A stretch of 64,000 bases of DNA from Paralichthys olivaceus (taxonomy: Eukaryota; Chordata; Actinopteri; Pleuronectiformes; Paralichthyidae), in assembly GCF_024713975.1 (NCBI RefSeq), contig NC_091100.1, forward strand, positions 18,558,001-18,622,000. The letters are read 5' to 3'. A program made the position numbers and the translations under genes. The stretch's first letter is position 1; each line of letters begins with the position of its first letter. The notes under the pieces are model-generated. The model was not told the DNA's origin, did not search any database, and was given only the letters and a program-made list of their open reading frames with translations. Positions 36,861-58,885 of the stretch are shown here, piece after piece.

Positions 36861-39298
36861 ATAAACATTTTCCAGGACTAACCAGCTAGCCCTGTAAAAT
36901 TAAGTTAACCTGACTGCTCTAAAAAAAATTGGGTAAGATAATGAAATCTTTGATTCTAGTTTGCATTAATGTGTTTGAAATGACTGAGACACCAGATATT
37001 TGATTTATAGACAGAGACTGAGTGGTTTGATTATTAATGAGTGTGGCAGATATGGTTTCTGTTAAAATATAGGAAATATGAAAGAACATTGCAGTGAATA
37101 GGCCAACAGCCGGATTTTCCATATCCCCGTACGTACAGGCAGCATTCCAAGACTTCCAAAAATAACCCTCCTGACAACGATGAGAAAAATGAGCAGAGCA
37201 TAAGGCTCATGAATTCCCACACATACACGATGAAGGTAGAGGTGAAAACAGTCAGAGTCATCACGGCTTTGCATGTGATTGATGCTATCTTTGAAGTAAT
37301 GTGCAGCCATCTTCATCTAGGCAGAGGAACTTAATCGCATCGCTGCCATTTTTCATGACAGCTGAATATCACCCCCTTTTAATGTGGACAGTCAGGCCAC
37401 GTGCTGCAGGCTATGGAGGCAGTAATTCTGCAAATATAAGTCCTGATTCTAAGTCTGTGGGATGATGTGAAGGACCCACAGAGCAAAAACTAAACTACAG
37501 TATGTCCTTGTTCTGATGAGGGCAAAGCAAGTCAGTGACGATAAGCCTGTGGCAGCACAGACCAGAAACACAAAGATCACTGTGTTTGTTTTGTAACATG
37601 GATTTAACACAACCCAGAAGGCCTGCAGCTGATTCATGAAATGACAAAAATAATAACAATTAGAATTCAATATCCATCAAGATCAAAATCCATGCACAGT
37701 TTTCTGAGAAATGTAAAGTATGACTTTTTCCTCTCTGTCTCTCCTACAACCACATTCACCCTAAATATTGAACCCAGGTTTACAACTAATTTAACTGTTG
37801 TAACGCAATTTCAATATCCTACATGTGTAACATGTTACTCTTTTATGTTGTCTGTATTGTACCCATTTGTACTTTTTAAGCTATGTGTGTTTAATTTGTA
37901 TTTTGAATGTGTATTAGTCTTTTCACTTTTTTGCTGCTGTAACACAGTGACCTCTATAAAAAGAGTGTGGTGTTGTGATTCACAATAATCTCACTAACTA
38001 CCCAAAAAAAATAATAACTTCATAGCCTGATTATGTAATAACAGGACACAAGGCACAAAAGAAAACAATAAAACACATATTATTTCCCATTAGTATTTTA
38101 ATTCCCAAATTCTTAGTTTCTAATCTAGAAAATGCTAATTCCAACACCCAGAACTATGGCTCCCTCCAGTTCCATTTTTATGCATATGAATAAAGCTGGG
38201 GTTAACATTCGCAGCATTATGGCTCATCTACAGTCGAATACCTCGCACTATAAAGGAACAGATCATTCGACACAAGAACATGCAGGCAAACAGTCATCTA
38301 GTGGCATTGTGGCTCTTTTGTAATGTATCCTAGAATGAAGGTTAAGGTTAGACTGCATAAGATGGGAAACTTTACACATTACTCAACTGCCCCCTGCAGG
38401 ACACATACTGTAAGGCAACGTTACTTGACATGGTCTCTGTGAACAGAGCAGGCACAGCACAGAAAATGCCTAATGTCACTGAACCAGAGTCAAAGTCATC
38501 ATGGAAAATAAAGTCAAGAGCCACAAAACGTCCTCAAATGGAACCACTAACATGTTAAATTAAAAAAAAAAAACTAAAATGTAAGTCTATAGCGGGTGTT
38601 GCTATGCAGCAGGTTAGTCAGTAGGATTACAGAGATTTTCATTAAAGTGCCTTTAAAAAGAGAGTAGCATCCTGAGTCATAAAGTCTGACATGTTCATCT
38701 AGATGAAACAGTGACATAACAGATGAAAATGCTACATGTACACATGTAGTGTACTGCAGTTCTCTACAGGCATCTCCATTCAAACAGTATAAGAACTTTA
38801 AAAGATATCAAGTGGTCATTTACAATTTCACTGCGGAATCTAAAACTTTAAAGAGCCACTGAAAAATGTACCCTCAACATTCTGCTTCACAGTTTCACCC
38901 CTAACTCCCTCCTCACTTAAAGACTCGACACAAACAAGCTTGGTCCTCTCCTCTTCTCTCAAAGATTTAAGAGTGAAATCATAGCAGCGGTTGAATAAAG
39001 GAATGAAGTAAAGGAGAATCTGATTTTTAAAAAAATAATAGTTAGGTGAGGAGAAGGCAAAAAAATAAATCTGTAAAATCCAGGGTGCGTCACATTTGGT
39101 CACCACTGTTGGGAATGATTACTATGTAGTTCCACAATAGCTTGATCAGTCATGTTTCACTAATGGCTTTTGGGAATTATTATAGTTTGGTAAGAACAGC
39201 ACTGATGTCAAAGCTACACTGTGTTTACAACTTCACAAGTAAATCACACACAATGTCTTGGCCTCAAATGAAAACAATAAAGTGTTGTAGAGGACGAT
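36861..39298. other. Intergenic, no gene seen
   Basis: AT-rich. This may include distal 3' UTR sequence of slc25a10 at its right end, but no polyadenylation site could be fixed. Confidence 0.45.
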
Positions 39299-39706
39299 AA
39301 AGCTGTTTTCAGACACGCACTGAAGGCTGCATGTGGGAACGCAAATGTCTGAGTCAGTTGCTCCAGACATTTTATCAAAACGGAAAATGTCTGGGTGAGC
39401 CGATGTGAGAATACAACTGAAAAATGTTCACAGCGAGAGAGTTGTGAGTGTTGATGAGGTTTTGAACATGCGACAGACGCAAAACTGGACGAGCACAAAT
39501 ATCTCAGAATGAAAAAGATGTGTCTTATACGTCATAAGAGGCCAACGAAGATGTCAAGCTGGAAAGAACGATTCAATAGCTTTTGGTGATGAGGGCCGGC
39601 GCCGATGTTGATGTGCTGTACAAAAAAGAGGCACACTCTAGAAAATGTTTGGACCCAATTTCCCAGACATTTGGCGTAGTTCATGTCTGAGAACCGCCTA
39701 AAATAC
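39299..39706. mobile_element. MITE with imperfect terminal inverted repeats
   Basis: The left end reads gctgttttcagacacgcact. The right end, reverse complemented, reads ggcggttctcagacatgaact, giving an inverted repeat of about 20 bases with a few mismatches. It is about 408 bases long with no coding frame. A diverged copy lies at 36378-36760. The superfamily is not determined. Confidence 0.55.
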
Positions 39707-40159
39707 CCTCATTCCTGGCACAAACTTTTTAAGCCACAGTCTACAAGTGTTAATCCCCTGGTGGGGGCTCTGAAGGCGCTGTACGCGATTTTGGATTAAA
39801 GTACTAAGAGCAGAGATTAAAACATAAATCACAAAATCTGATCAGCAGTTAGTCTGTCATCATCAAGGTCGAGGAATTACTGTGGTCCCCCCGACTCAAA
39901 TCATCTCATCCAGACACAAAATAACTCTACTTGAAATTATAATGGACAACTACATTAACATCTAGAGCTCATTTTAATCTCCTTTCGAAAAACACCAGGA
40001 CGGCACCTTCCGAGGAGAAGGACTCATTTTTCCAGTATTCATCCCTTGCTGGTGCTCGCCGTCATCAAAATCCCTTAGTGTCTTTTTGTGAGAAAGAGGT
40101 AGAGCAAAAGGCGGAGCCTCAGCACACGTATGGTGTGACCCCCACCCTGCGGAGCGTGC

Positions 40160-50780
<10,621 letters not shown>

Positions 50781-51462
50781 CGTGCTCGTCCTCTGCTGCG
50801 AGCTCTATGCAGCGGCGACTTCCTTCCTCGCAGCCCCGAGCCTCGACTCGCCTCGCCTCGCCTCGCTGCCCGGCCTGTGCAGGACCTTGATGGGGCTCCA
50901 GCTGTCAGTGACCCGCGGTGGTTCAATCTTCACACGCGACCGACAGGAGAGTGCACCGCTGCCCCGAGGACTTTGAGCTCCAGTGGCATCGCGCGTGCAC
51001 ACGCCACATGATGCGCGTCTCTGCACGTGAAATGTGTGTGCCTGTGTGTGTGCGCGCCTGTGTGTGTGTGTGTGTGCGCGCGCGCACTGTCTGCCTGCCG
51101 TGTCGGAGCCACCGCGCGCAATAGGAAGCAGCTGTAGACACAAGAGAGGAGCGCAGCCAATTGCCACCGTGGACGTTGGAGCTGCCTACTCGCCCCCGGG
51201 CCCCGACGATCCAAAGGTTGTCGGTGGGTGAGAGGACGCTGCGCTAACTCACATACCCCACTCTCACCACTGTCAGGCGGATTCTTAAAGACACACATGC
51301 CCTCCTCTCTGCTGCAGACCGACGGACATGGCTCCTGTCTCTTTAAGAGGAGACTGCTCCACATTCCAAAGCGCGCAGAAACGTCACCATTAAAAAAAAC
51401 CACACACACATGTTGAGAGAAAATGATCTGTGACAAGAACATGTTCCGTTTGGATGTTACAG

Positions 51463-51836
51463 TTAAAGGTCCAGTGTGTAAGATTTAGGTGAAAGGGAAC
51501 TATTGGCAGACATTTAATGTAGAATAATCCTCATGGTGTTTCCACAAGTCCATTTAATCTAAACTGTATGAATTGTAGTTTTCTGTGCTCCAGAAAAGAC
51601 CCTTTATATTTAAATACTTTATATTTACATCGAGGGGCCCCTCTCTACGGAGGCCGCCATGTTTTTTACATTAGTCCAGACTGGACAAACTAAACACCTT
51701 TTGAATTTTTATGACAACTGAAGCTACCACAGGTTCCTTTTCATGTTTGGAAGGAGAGGGTGAGGTGAGGGGTGTTCAGCTGCAACCTGCAACTTCAACA
51801 CTAGATATCACTAAATTCTACACAATGCACCTTTAA
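51463..51836 (+). mobile_element. TTAA-flanked MITE, copy B (upstream of slc25a10)
   Basis: Begins TTAAAGGTCCAGTGTGTAAG and ends CTACACAATGCACCTTTAA, giving inverted ends inside TTAA sites. It shares ggtgaaagggaactattggc, acatttaatgtagaataat and ggtgaggtgaggggtgttca with copy A in reverse orientation. About 374 bases. Confidence 0.65.
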
Positions 51837-53059
51837 GTGAGATCTCATAAGAAGCATTCAAATAACCAACAAGCAGCTGTAGAGATGTTTCAAGGTAACC
51901 AATGCTGCTGTCACTGAACGGGGTGAAGTTAAAACCCCAGCACAAAAGTGAAATCTGCAAAACAGACAAGTGTTTTTATATTAATTTTTCTGAATGTAAA
52001 TACAGGTGGCTTAGTTCATGGATGGCACCTCAACTCATAGGCCACTGGGTGGAGTGGGTGGCTGTTACAGTTCATTAGAGGTGTTTGCAGACAGGAGACA
52101 GTTCATGTTAACACTTCATGTAAATAAGACAGAACCGTGTACAGTGTTGATTTAAATGTGATAATATATTGCATTAAATACTATCTGATGTAGGATGAAT
52201 GACATGTTTCTAAAATAAAATCACATATTTAGTTAAGTCAGTTTTTTCTGCTGTATCTTTATTTCATTGTTTACTCATCAAATAGTCTAATTGAAATTGC
52301 AGTTCAGATTGCTTGGTAATAAATATGGTGTCTCATTATATGGGAAAGATAAGTTCAACTAAACAAAATGTGTAGTTTCTGAATTACAAAGGTCTCAAAC
52401 AGCAACGTTACAAGTTCCCGTCCAACACAGTGGAATGTTTGGCACAGTCCAAAGAGCCTCAGGTCTTCTTGTCCTGCGCCCGTTAGGACGACTGAATCAG
52501 TTTTTTCTGTTTTGGAGTAGGAAGACAAGACTGCATGGAGACACCAATATCAATGGCACCATGTTATGCCAGTTTCTGATAAATGGTTTTATTTATAAGT
52601 ATAATGTATGTCTCCTATAAATAGTGTAATGTCATACCAGACATGCAGGTTTTTTATTTCCCACACCTCACACAACTGAGACTCATGGACTTGTGCTGGC
52701 ACGTAGAAGCAGTTTTACACTTGTCTTATTCACAGATGCAAACATGCTACTTTGGTGGAGCAGCTACAATAGAGCTGGGTAATCAACAAAATAAGATGTG
52801 CTTTTGCACGTAACATGAGGCAACACACAGGGCTCTGAGGGGGACAGATCAGATATGTGCAGATGAAAAAAGGCCAAATTATTTCCTAGGTTAAATCACA
52901 CTGACACCCTCAAGCAAAAATGAAACTACAGCCATCAAATGACATCAAATGCAAAGGAGTTGACAAAAGTTGTTTGCTTTATTGCAAAGTGTTTACATTA
53001 TCTTTCCACCCTTTGTTACCTAAATGATTACCTTGTCAACAGGATAACACTAAAACAGC
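51837..53059. other. Intergenic, no gene seen
   Basis: No supported gene or element between the slc25a10 upstream MITE and the repeat at 53.1 kb. Confidence 0.5.
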
Positions 53060-53270
53060 TGCACTGATTTCCACGAAACTTGGTGGAAGGATAGGACCAA
53101 AAAAGAACCCCTTTTAATTTTGAAGTGCATTTGGACAAGGGGCAGATCCATTTTTCTTAACCGTTCTTTAACATTGCAGTATGATGTTTTTTTTGCCATT
53201 TTTATTCATTTCCATGGTAATAATTAATGGATCTTGATTTTAAATATTTGAAGAATTGATATCTATGTGC
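53060..53270 (+). repeat. Interspersed LINE-tail-like repeat
   Basis: Blocks gatttccacgaaacttggtgg, aaaagaacccctttt and ggggcagatcc match 40385-40500 and a common fish repeat. Confidence 0.55.
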
Positions 53271-54626
53271 TCTGCATGTGACATGTCTTTACATTGGAGG
53301 GAGTGCATGTAGTTGTGTAGTGTCTGCTGCCCCCAAGAGCAATTTGTCTGCAGTCACAACACAAAGTGGTTTGGAATCAGATTATAGGATTTGACCATTA
53401 AAATACAATTCTAGTTGTCTTGCACCCAAATAAGTGTCTTTTTTGATGTAATTGTTTTTTCTCATTCCTCTGAGACAGTAACATGTTATTTTGTTGCAAC
53501 CACACTTGTAGCCTATAGGATTATTTACCCTTTTTGTGTTTTTGTATATATTTGTTATGATATTTACTATGTGTATTTTTTATTGCTTGTAACTGTTGTG
53601 ACATTATCACATGAAAGTATTTAAGATGGCAACTTTATATCTTTTAGAAGTCTGAGGAAGAGCCTTATGCTTAAAACGTCGCCACAGTAATACATATTTT
53701 AAAAGGAGCTTCTAGGTGTGGAGATTTTTCCTATGTTTTGGAAACCAAGGTTATAGTGTCACAAAAATAGACTGGATCAAAGTGAAACATCTGTCTGGTA
53801 ACAAATAGACAAGTGGTAGAGAAAAGACAGAACACAGGAGCAGATCCAGGAGCAGGGCCAAGAGGGGGCACAACAATTTAAATCTGATTTGCTCCTGAAG
53901 TACCCCTGTTCTTTCACTAGTCTTTTTTCAGATACACTATTCACCCGCTAACAATAACTATGAAAACTTACATATGCAGGGATGATACATTCAGAATGTA
54001 AATACTGAACATTTTAGCATAAGAAACTCACTTTCAATGTTTTAAAGAAATCCGGTTGTAGGAGAAAGCAAACACATGTATTTATTGTGCAGAAGTAATA
54101 ACATACAAAAAAATTACTGACAAAAAGCAAAATGGAAAATGCAAAATCAAATTGTTCAAAGAATAATGGTAAAAAGCTAAATCAAACATTATTTTATAAT
54201 GATAATAGTAATTATTATTATTATTGTTGTTATTATTATTAGAAAAGTGACAATCAACACCAGATGAGCAACTCTCTCTTCTCTCGTTTTAAATTAACAA
54301 AATGACCACTACTTGACATTGTAATGGATAAAAATACACAGCATATCACATAAATATAAATAATTATTTTCCAGTCAAATAAAAGTATTAAAATCTAGGC
54401 TGTAGGAGTGTTTAAACTTATCAACAGGGCTAGAAGAAAAACAACAACACTATAAACAAGAATAAACAAAAAAGATAGAGGTGAAATATAAGAGTAAATT
54501 TGCCCTGAAATACTAAAAAGTGCATAACAAGTAAATAACCAAGTATCACTTTGCCTGCCCACTCATTTTCAGAGAAAACACCAGCACACACAAACGTACT
54601 ATGTACACTGGCCTTCTGTACACAAA

Positions 54627-54630
<4 letters not shown>
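53271..54630. other. Intergenic; weak hAT-like fragment near 53815-53975
   Basis: The stretch agcagatccaggagcagggcc...ctcctgaagtacccctgttc recalls the left part of the hAT-like family at 22.6 kb. An (ATT)n run is near 54210-54240. The 3' UTR of the claudin gene may extend into the right part. Confidence 0.4.

Positions 54631-54673
<43 letters not shown>
54631..54673. repeat. (CA)n microsatellite
   Basis: About 21 CA units, perhaps within or near the claudin 3' UTR. Confidence 0.95.
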
Positions 54674-54679
<6 letters not shown>

Positions 54680-54998
54680 AGCAGAGGCAGAGTGGAATTT
54701 AAGAAACGTAAGTCACACACATTAGTAATTATCTAAATATCTACAATCCTCCCACAATTCAGTTCAAACTCCCACACTGACACAAAGCCTTGAATTAATG
54801 TTTATACTATTACAAACCTGTTGCTATGAAGTTAACCATGTGAAAAGTGTCATGAAATACAAAGTACAACACACAAACAAAACACAATACAGGCTCATAA
54901 TCCTCTAATATGTTGTGTTGTTGCAGTTTACAGAAGTTTACCTGATGAGGTTGTGACCTCTGAGTTTGTTCATACCCCACATGTCCATTAAAAGGATC

Positions 54999-55667
54999 TC
55001 ATACAAAAGATTTTTCCTGTTGCTTCCCTTCTCCTGCTGACCCAGGTCGCGGGTTGTCCTTCGTCGCTCCTCCAAACACAGGCAGTACCCTTCCTCCTGG
55101 AGGAGAAGACCCAACGTGCAGCAGCGAGCCTCCAACCAGGAGCAGCAGACTGGCCCCCCAGCCAAGGTACAGCGCCGGTCCCAGCTCTCTCTTTAGGGGT
55201 GCTGCAACGTTTGGGTCATAGAAGTCCCTGATGATGGTGTAGGCCGTCCAACAGATGGGTATCAAGTAGGCAAGGCCAGCCACGAGGAAGAGCACCCCTG
55301 CTAACCTGGCCAGCCGAGCCTTGGAGGCCTGGTTGGCATCGCCCATGCAATGAGTGCACTTGGCCCCTGCGACCCCAAGTGTGAGGGCCAGAAGGCAGAG
55401 GAGCAGGGAGAGGACGGTGAGACCTCGGGCGGCTTGGCCGGACGTGGGCAGCGCCAGGGTGGAGTCATAGGTCTTGCACTGGATCTGGCCTGTGGTCTGA
55501 GACAGGCAGTTCATCCACAGTCCCTCCCACAATACCTGGGCGATCACCAGCTCTCCGCCCACGAAGGCAGACACACGCCACAGCGGAGCGGCGCACACCA
55601 ACGCCCCGCACACCCAACCCAGCACGGTCAAAATCAATCCGAGCAGCTGGAGACCTGTTGATGCCAT
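54999..55667 (-). CDS. Claudin (tight-junction tetraspan protein), single coding exon
   Basis: Encodes a 222-aa claudin, a four-helix membrane protein that forms the paracellular barrier or channel at tight junctions. The family signature is present in extracellular loop 1: W30, then W47-EGL-W51, C54 and C64, with R81 after the loop. Loop 2 contains the usual FYDP. Four hydrophobic segments lie at about 5-27, 82-102, 117-140 and 163-185. The tail ends SFV, a plausible PDZ ligand, where most claudins end YV. An ATG five codons upstream (55682) is also in frame; I prefer the one at 55667 because MASTGLQLLG fits the usual spacing to the GLQ motif. The overall look is close to the claudin-3/4-like group of intronless genes, but paralogue identity cannot be settled here. 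It is head to head with the first GIMAP gene, 2.2 kb away. Confidence 0.9.
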   Translation of the reverse strand: MASTGLQLLGLILTVLGWVCGALVCAAPLWRVSAFVGGELVIAQVLWEGLWMNCLSQTTGQIQCKTYDSTLALPTSGQAARGLTVLSLLLCLLALTLGVAGAKCTHCMGDANQASKARLARLAGVLFLVAGLAYLIPICWTAYTIIRDFYDPNVAAPLKRELGPALYLGWGASLLLLVGGSLLHVGSSPPGGRVLPVFGGATKDNPRPGSAGEGKQQEKSFV

Positions 55668-56384
55668 GATCAGTGAAGACACTTCAGTAGAAAATCCAGA
55701 TGCTTGTCTCTATCTTTTGTCTGGTCTGAGGAATTTCCTGAGAGTTGAGATGTTCAGAGAAAGTGGGTTTTTGAGATGGATGCTCTTCTCCTCCTCAGTA
55801 TCCTTCTCTGTTAAACACCTGTAAGGATGACATTGTTTTCAGCTTATTCATTTCATGAGTAATAGTTCAAATTATTTAAAAATGTATTAAACATATAATT
55901 GTGCAATTCAACTGTAAGATATATAAATAATCGGCATTAAACCTGGTCCAGGTGTGGCAGTTTTCATTTCCAATAAATTCCACATTTTGAGCAAAACTTG
56001 AGAAAACTTACTTTTCAACCAGACGTCCACTGATTGTCGGAGTGTTGCTGATACTGAGTTTCTTGGTGGTACAGTCGTGTGATGCGAATTAGTTGTTGGC
56101 GTTCTTCTGTTATGACTGGGCAGCTTGTCTCTCTGGATGTCATACGCAGGGGTGTGGGAGGGCAGCACTGAGTGATACTGCATACTAAATACATACACAC
56201 ACACACACACATAGATAGTTATGCAAAAAATGACAACACAAGGACACTTTGTTTCAGAAATTGTTGATGTGGTCATGATGTCGTCTGTTGGTGTTGGATT
56301 TGTCAGATTGAGGCAAAGGATGAAACCATAGAGGATAAGGGGAAAGTTGATTGGAGGCATATAGATATTGACTATACTCACTAT
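55668..56384. other. Claudin 5' flank
   Basis: Presumed 5' UTR/promoter of the claudin gene. A short (CA)n run lies at about 56190-56210. No TATA box is obvious. Confidence 0.4.
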
Positions 56385-56500
56385 TTTGACCATAGTGTAT
56401 ATAAAGATGCACGATACATCACCACTTCCTCCCACCATGAAGAAATGAAGCCAAAATATCCTGGATAAGAACTCTGCCATCTTGTGCAGTAGTGATTAGA
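56385..56500 (+). repeat. Dispersed repeat (CACTTCCTCCCA...GCCAAAATATC family)
   Basis: Shares accacttcctcccac, gaagccaaaatatc and ctctgccatcttg with 8415-8565, same strand. Confidence 0.5.
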
Positions 56501-57910
56501 GGGTGTAGTGAATCAGTCTCAGGACACAGCTGTCAATCAGGATGTTTCACCTCATTTTATAACATCAATTAAAACTAAATCTACCTGAAGATTTTACAGT
56601 TGGATAAACATCAATGTGATAAGAACTACATACAATCTACAACCATCTTGGAGAAATAATTATTTAACATGCACTATTTAGTTTGGTCTATCCATGTCCT
56701 ATTGACTAACATAGGGGTGGGAGTTGTGACCTGTGCTGCAGCCAGCCACCAGGGGATGATCAAGACACGTTGACTTCTCTTTTGGGGAAACACATGTGAG
56801 GCAGAAGGTCTGTGTATGTCACAGAATGCTTGGTTACATTATAAATGAAGGTTTTCATACAAAAATCTGTGTTATTTTAAAGTTGATAATGGAGTTATAT
56901 GTTCTATAATACTGTATTTAAGATGAACTTCTCAGTGCAGTATTTTTTTAACTGTTAATTTACTTGACGATGGTCCCCTTTGGTGTCCCCTCCAGGAATT
57001 GGCCTTGATGAATTTCTCTGTTTATTGCCCCAGTGTTGTGTCTCAGGCTTGTTTTTCCTGCCAACTCAACTTCATATTGTTGGGCTTCCTGCGTAACTTC
57101 CTTTCTCACTTGGTGACACAAACTGCAGCTGGTCAGCAATGTCATGGCACTGGTTTCAATTTATTATCTAAAAGGCTCAGTAGAGGTCATACCTCCACCA
57201 AGGCCCAACAGTCCCCTTATGAAACCACATTTAAATGGACTAGATCCGGATCCAAGAAAAGCTTGCTGGGAAAATTATTGAACCCAATCTCACAATGTTT
57301 AAGAGAGTCAAAAGAATTTAATTCATATATTTAATTTCTTTACTATCTTTTTGTTTAATTTATTCTCAATTATTTCATTTCAATAAAAAAGATTCAACCC
57401 CCTGATCTGGATCCAGTCCAAAGTTAGTTCTTCCCTGACCCATACCCCATCCTTCCACCAAGTTCCATGGTAATCAGTTGTGTTGTGGGTGAAAACATAA
57501 AAGCTTTGTGAAGGTCATAATTAGAGTTTCATGTTTGTGGCTATTTGGGCTCTTTCTGTTTCTAACAAGCTTTTCCAGCTTGCCTGCACTTTTGCCTTTG
57601 TGAAAATATCATTAAAATACTACTTTTTGAGTTGTCAAGTTTAACATCTGATCCTGAGTGTGTGTTAAAACGGAGATTAGGGAGTCTCCTGCTTTAACAC
57701 GTGATAGGTTCACATCCAAGCCAATTTGGTCAATGAGTTGCCAACAGCTTTTTTATAAGTTCTGGTTTCGTTTCCTGAGAAAGGGTGGTGGTGCAAGGAA
57801 AGAAAGAGGGGGAGGAGTAACTGGCACACGCAAGAACTGCACAGCTGAGGAAAGCACAGACAGCTTTTGTGACTCAAATTTAGTTTTGACCGTCTTTCCT
57901 CCACAACAAG
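56501..57910. other. Flank of the first GIMAP gene with LINE-tail-like repeats
   Basis: Repeat blocks at 57180-57500 (cataccctccaccaaggcc, ggatccaagaaaag, ccttccaccaagttccatgg). A gene promoter is expected just before 57911, but no core element stands out. Confidence 0.45.
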
Positions 57911-58844
57911 ATGCCTTTAAGCAAAACCGAAGGTGAGCTTACTTTTTTTGACTCACATACGCAGGTCTCATCCTGTGAGCTGACCCTAAATCCATTATTT
58001 CCAAATTCTTTCTCCAGATGTCAGCGACCTGAGAATTGTTCTGCTGGGGAAGACTGGATCAGGAAAGAGCTCCACAGGGAACACCATCCTGGGACTTAAC
58101 AAGTTTGAGACAAAGGGCATCTCTCTGTCATCTGTGACAGCTCATTGCAAAAGAGAAACAGGGCAATTTGATAACAGAGCTGTGAGTGTTATTGACACCC
58201 CCGGGGTCTTTGATACATCGATGACAGAGCTCCAGCTGAAAAGTGAAATAGAGAACTGTATCCTGCTGTCTCTCCCAGGACCCCATATCTTCCTGCTAGT
58301 GATCAGATTGGATACGCGGTTCACAGGGGAAGAGAAGAGTGCAGTGAAATGGATCAAGGGCCACTTTGGTGAGGAAGCCAACAAGTATACAATGGTGCTT
58401 TTCACTAGGGGTGATGCTCTCGAAGGAAAGACAGTTGAGAGCGTTTTAGCTGAAAGTCCAGAACTCAAGGAGTTCATCAGTGACTGCAAAGCTGGCTACA
58501 CGGTGTTCGACAACACAGCCATGAAAAATCGCACTCAGGTGGCTGATCTCTTTGAAAACATAGACAGGACAGTGCGATTAAATGGAAACTATTACACCAG
58601 CAGAATCTACGAAGAGGTGCAGAAAAAGAGGAGTAAGGACGAGTTGTGGAACACGTGCGGAAATGCCATGAACGCTGTCGGCAGTCACCTGCTGACGGCA
58701 GCAGCAGTCTCAGCCGTGCCTGCAGTTAGTGGGGCTGTAGCAGCAGCAGAGGAACTTGTGGTTCCAGCATGGTCACTTTTAATGCTCGCAGGTTCGGGGG
58801 CTGCTAAATTCATTGGGGGCTGGCTCAAACCTAAACCTAAATAA
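57911..58844 (+). CDS. GIMAP/AIG1-family GTPase, two exons
   Basis: Coding exons 57911-57932 and 58018-58844 join across an 85-base intron (donor aggtgagc, acceptor tttctccag) in phase 1 to give 282 aa beginning MPLSKTEDVSDLRIVLLG. The AIG1 GTP-binding domain is complete: G1 GKTGSGKS at residues 18-25, G3 DTPG at 67-70, the AIG1-specific stretch LLSLPGPHIFLLVIRL, and a G4-like TRGD. GIMAPs are GTP-regulated, membrane-scaffold-forming proteins linked to lymphocyte survival and immunity in vertebrates. The C-terminus has an alanine-rich hydrophobic region (about 225-275) that could insert in membrane, ending in basic KPKPK. It lacks the long charged coiled-coil of the neighbouring gene. An AATAAA lies 36 bases after the stop (58880-58885). 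No frame damage is seen. Confidence 0.92.
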
Positions 58845-58879
58845 CTATTGTAACTTTTCTGTGTGATTTTGAAATATCA

Positions 58880-58885
58880 AATAAA
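58880..58885 (+). terminator. Polyadenylation signal of the plus-strand GIMAP
   Basis: AATAAA just downstream of the stop codon at 58842-58844, at a typical distance for a compact 3' UTR. Confidence 0.65.

Noticed and set aside
58142..58489. 115-codon minus-strand frame inside the GIMAP exon
   Set aside because: Antisense shadow of the plus-strand GTPase domain; similar frames antisense to the other GIMAP and to the claudin were dropped as well.
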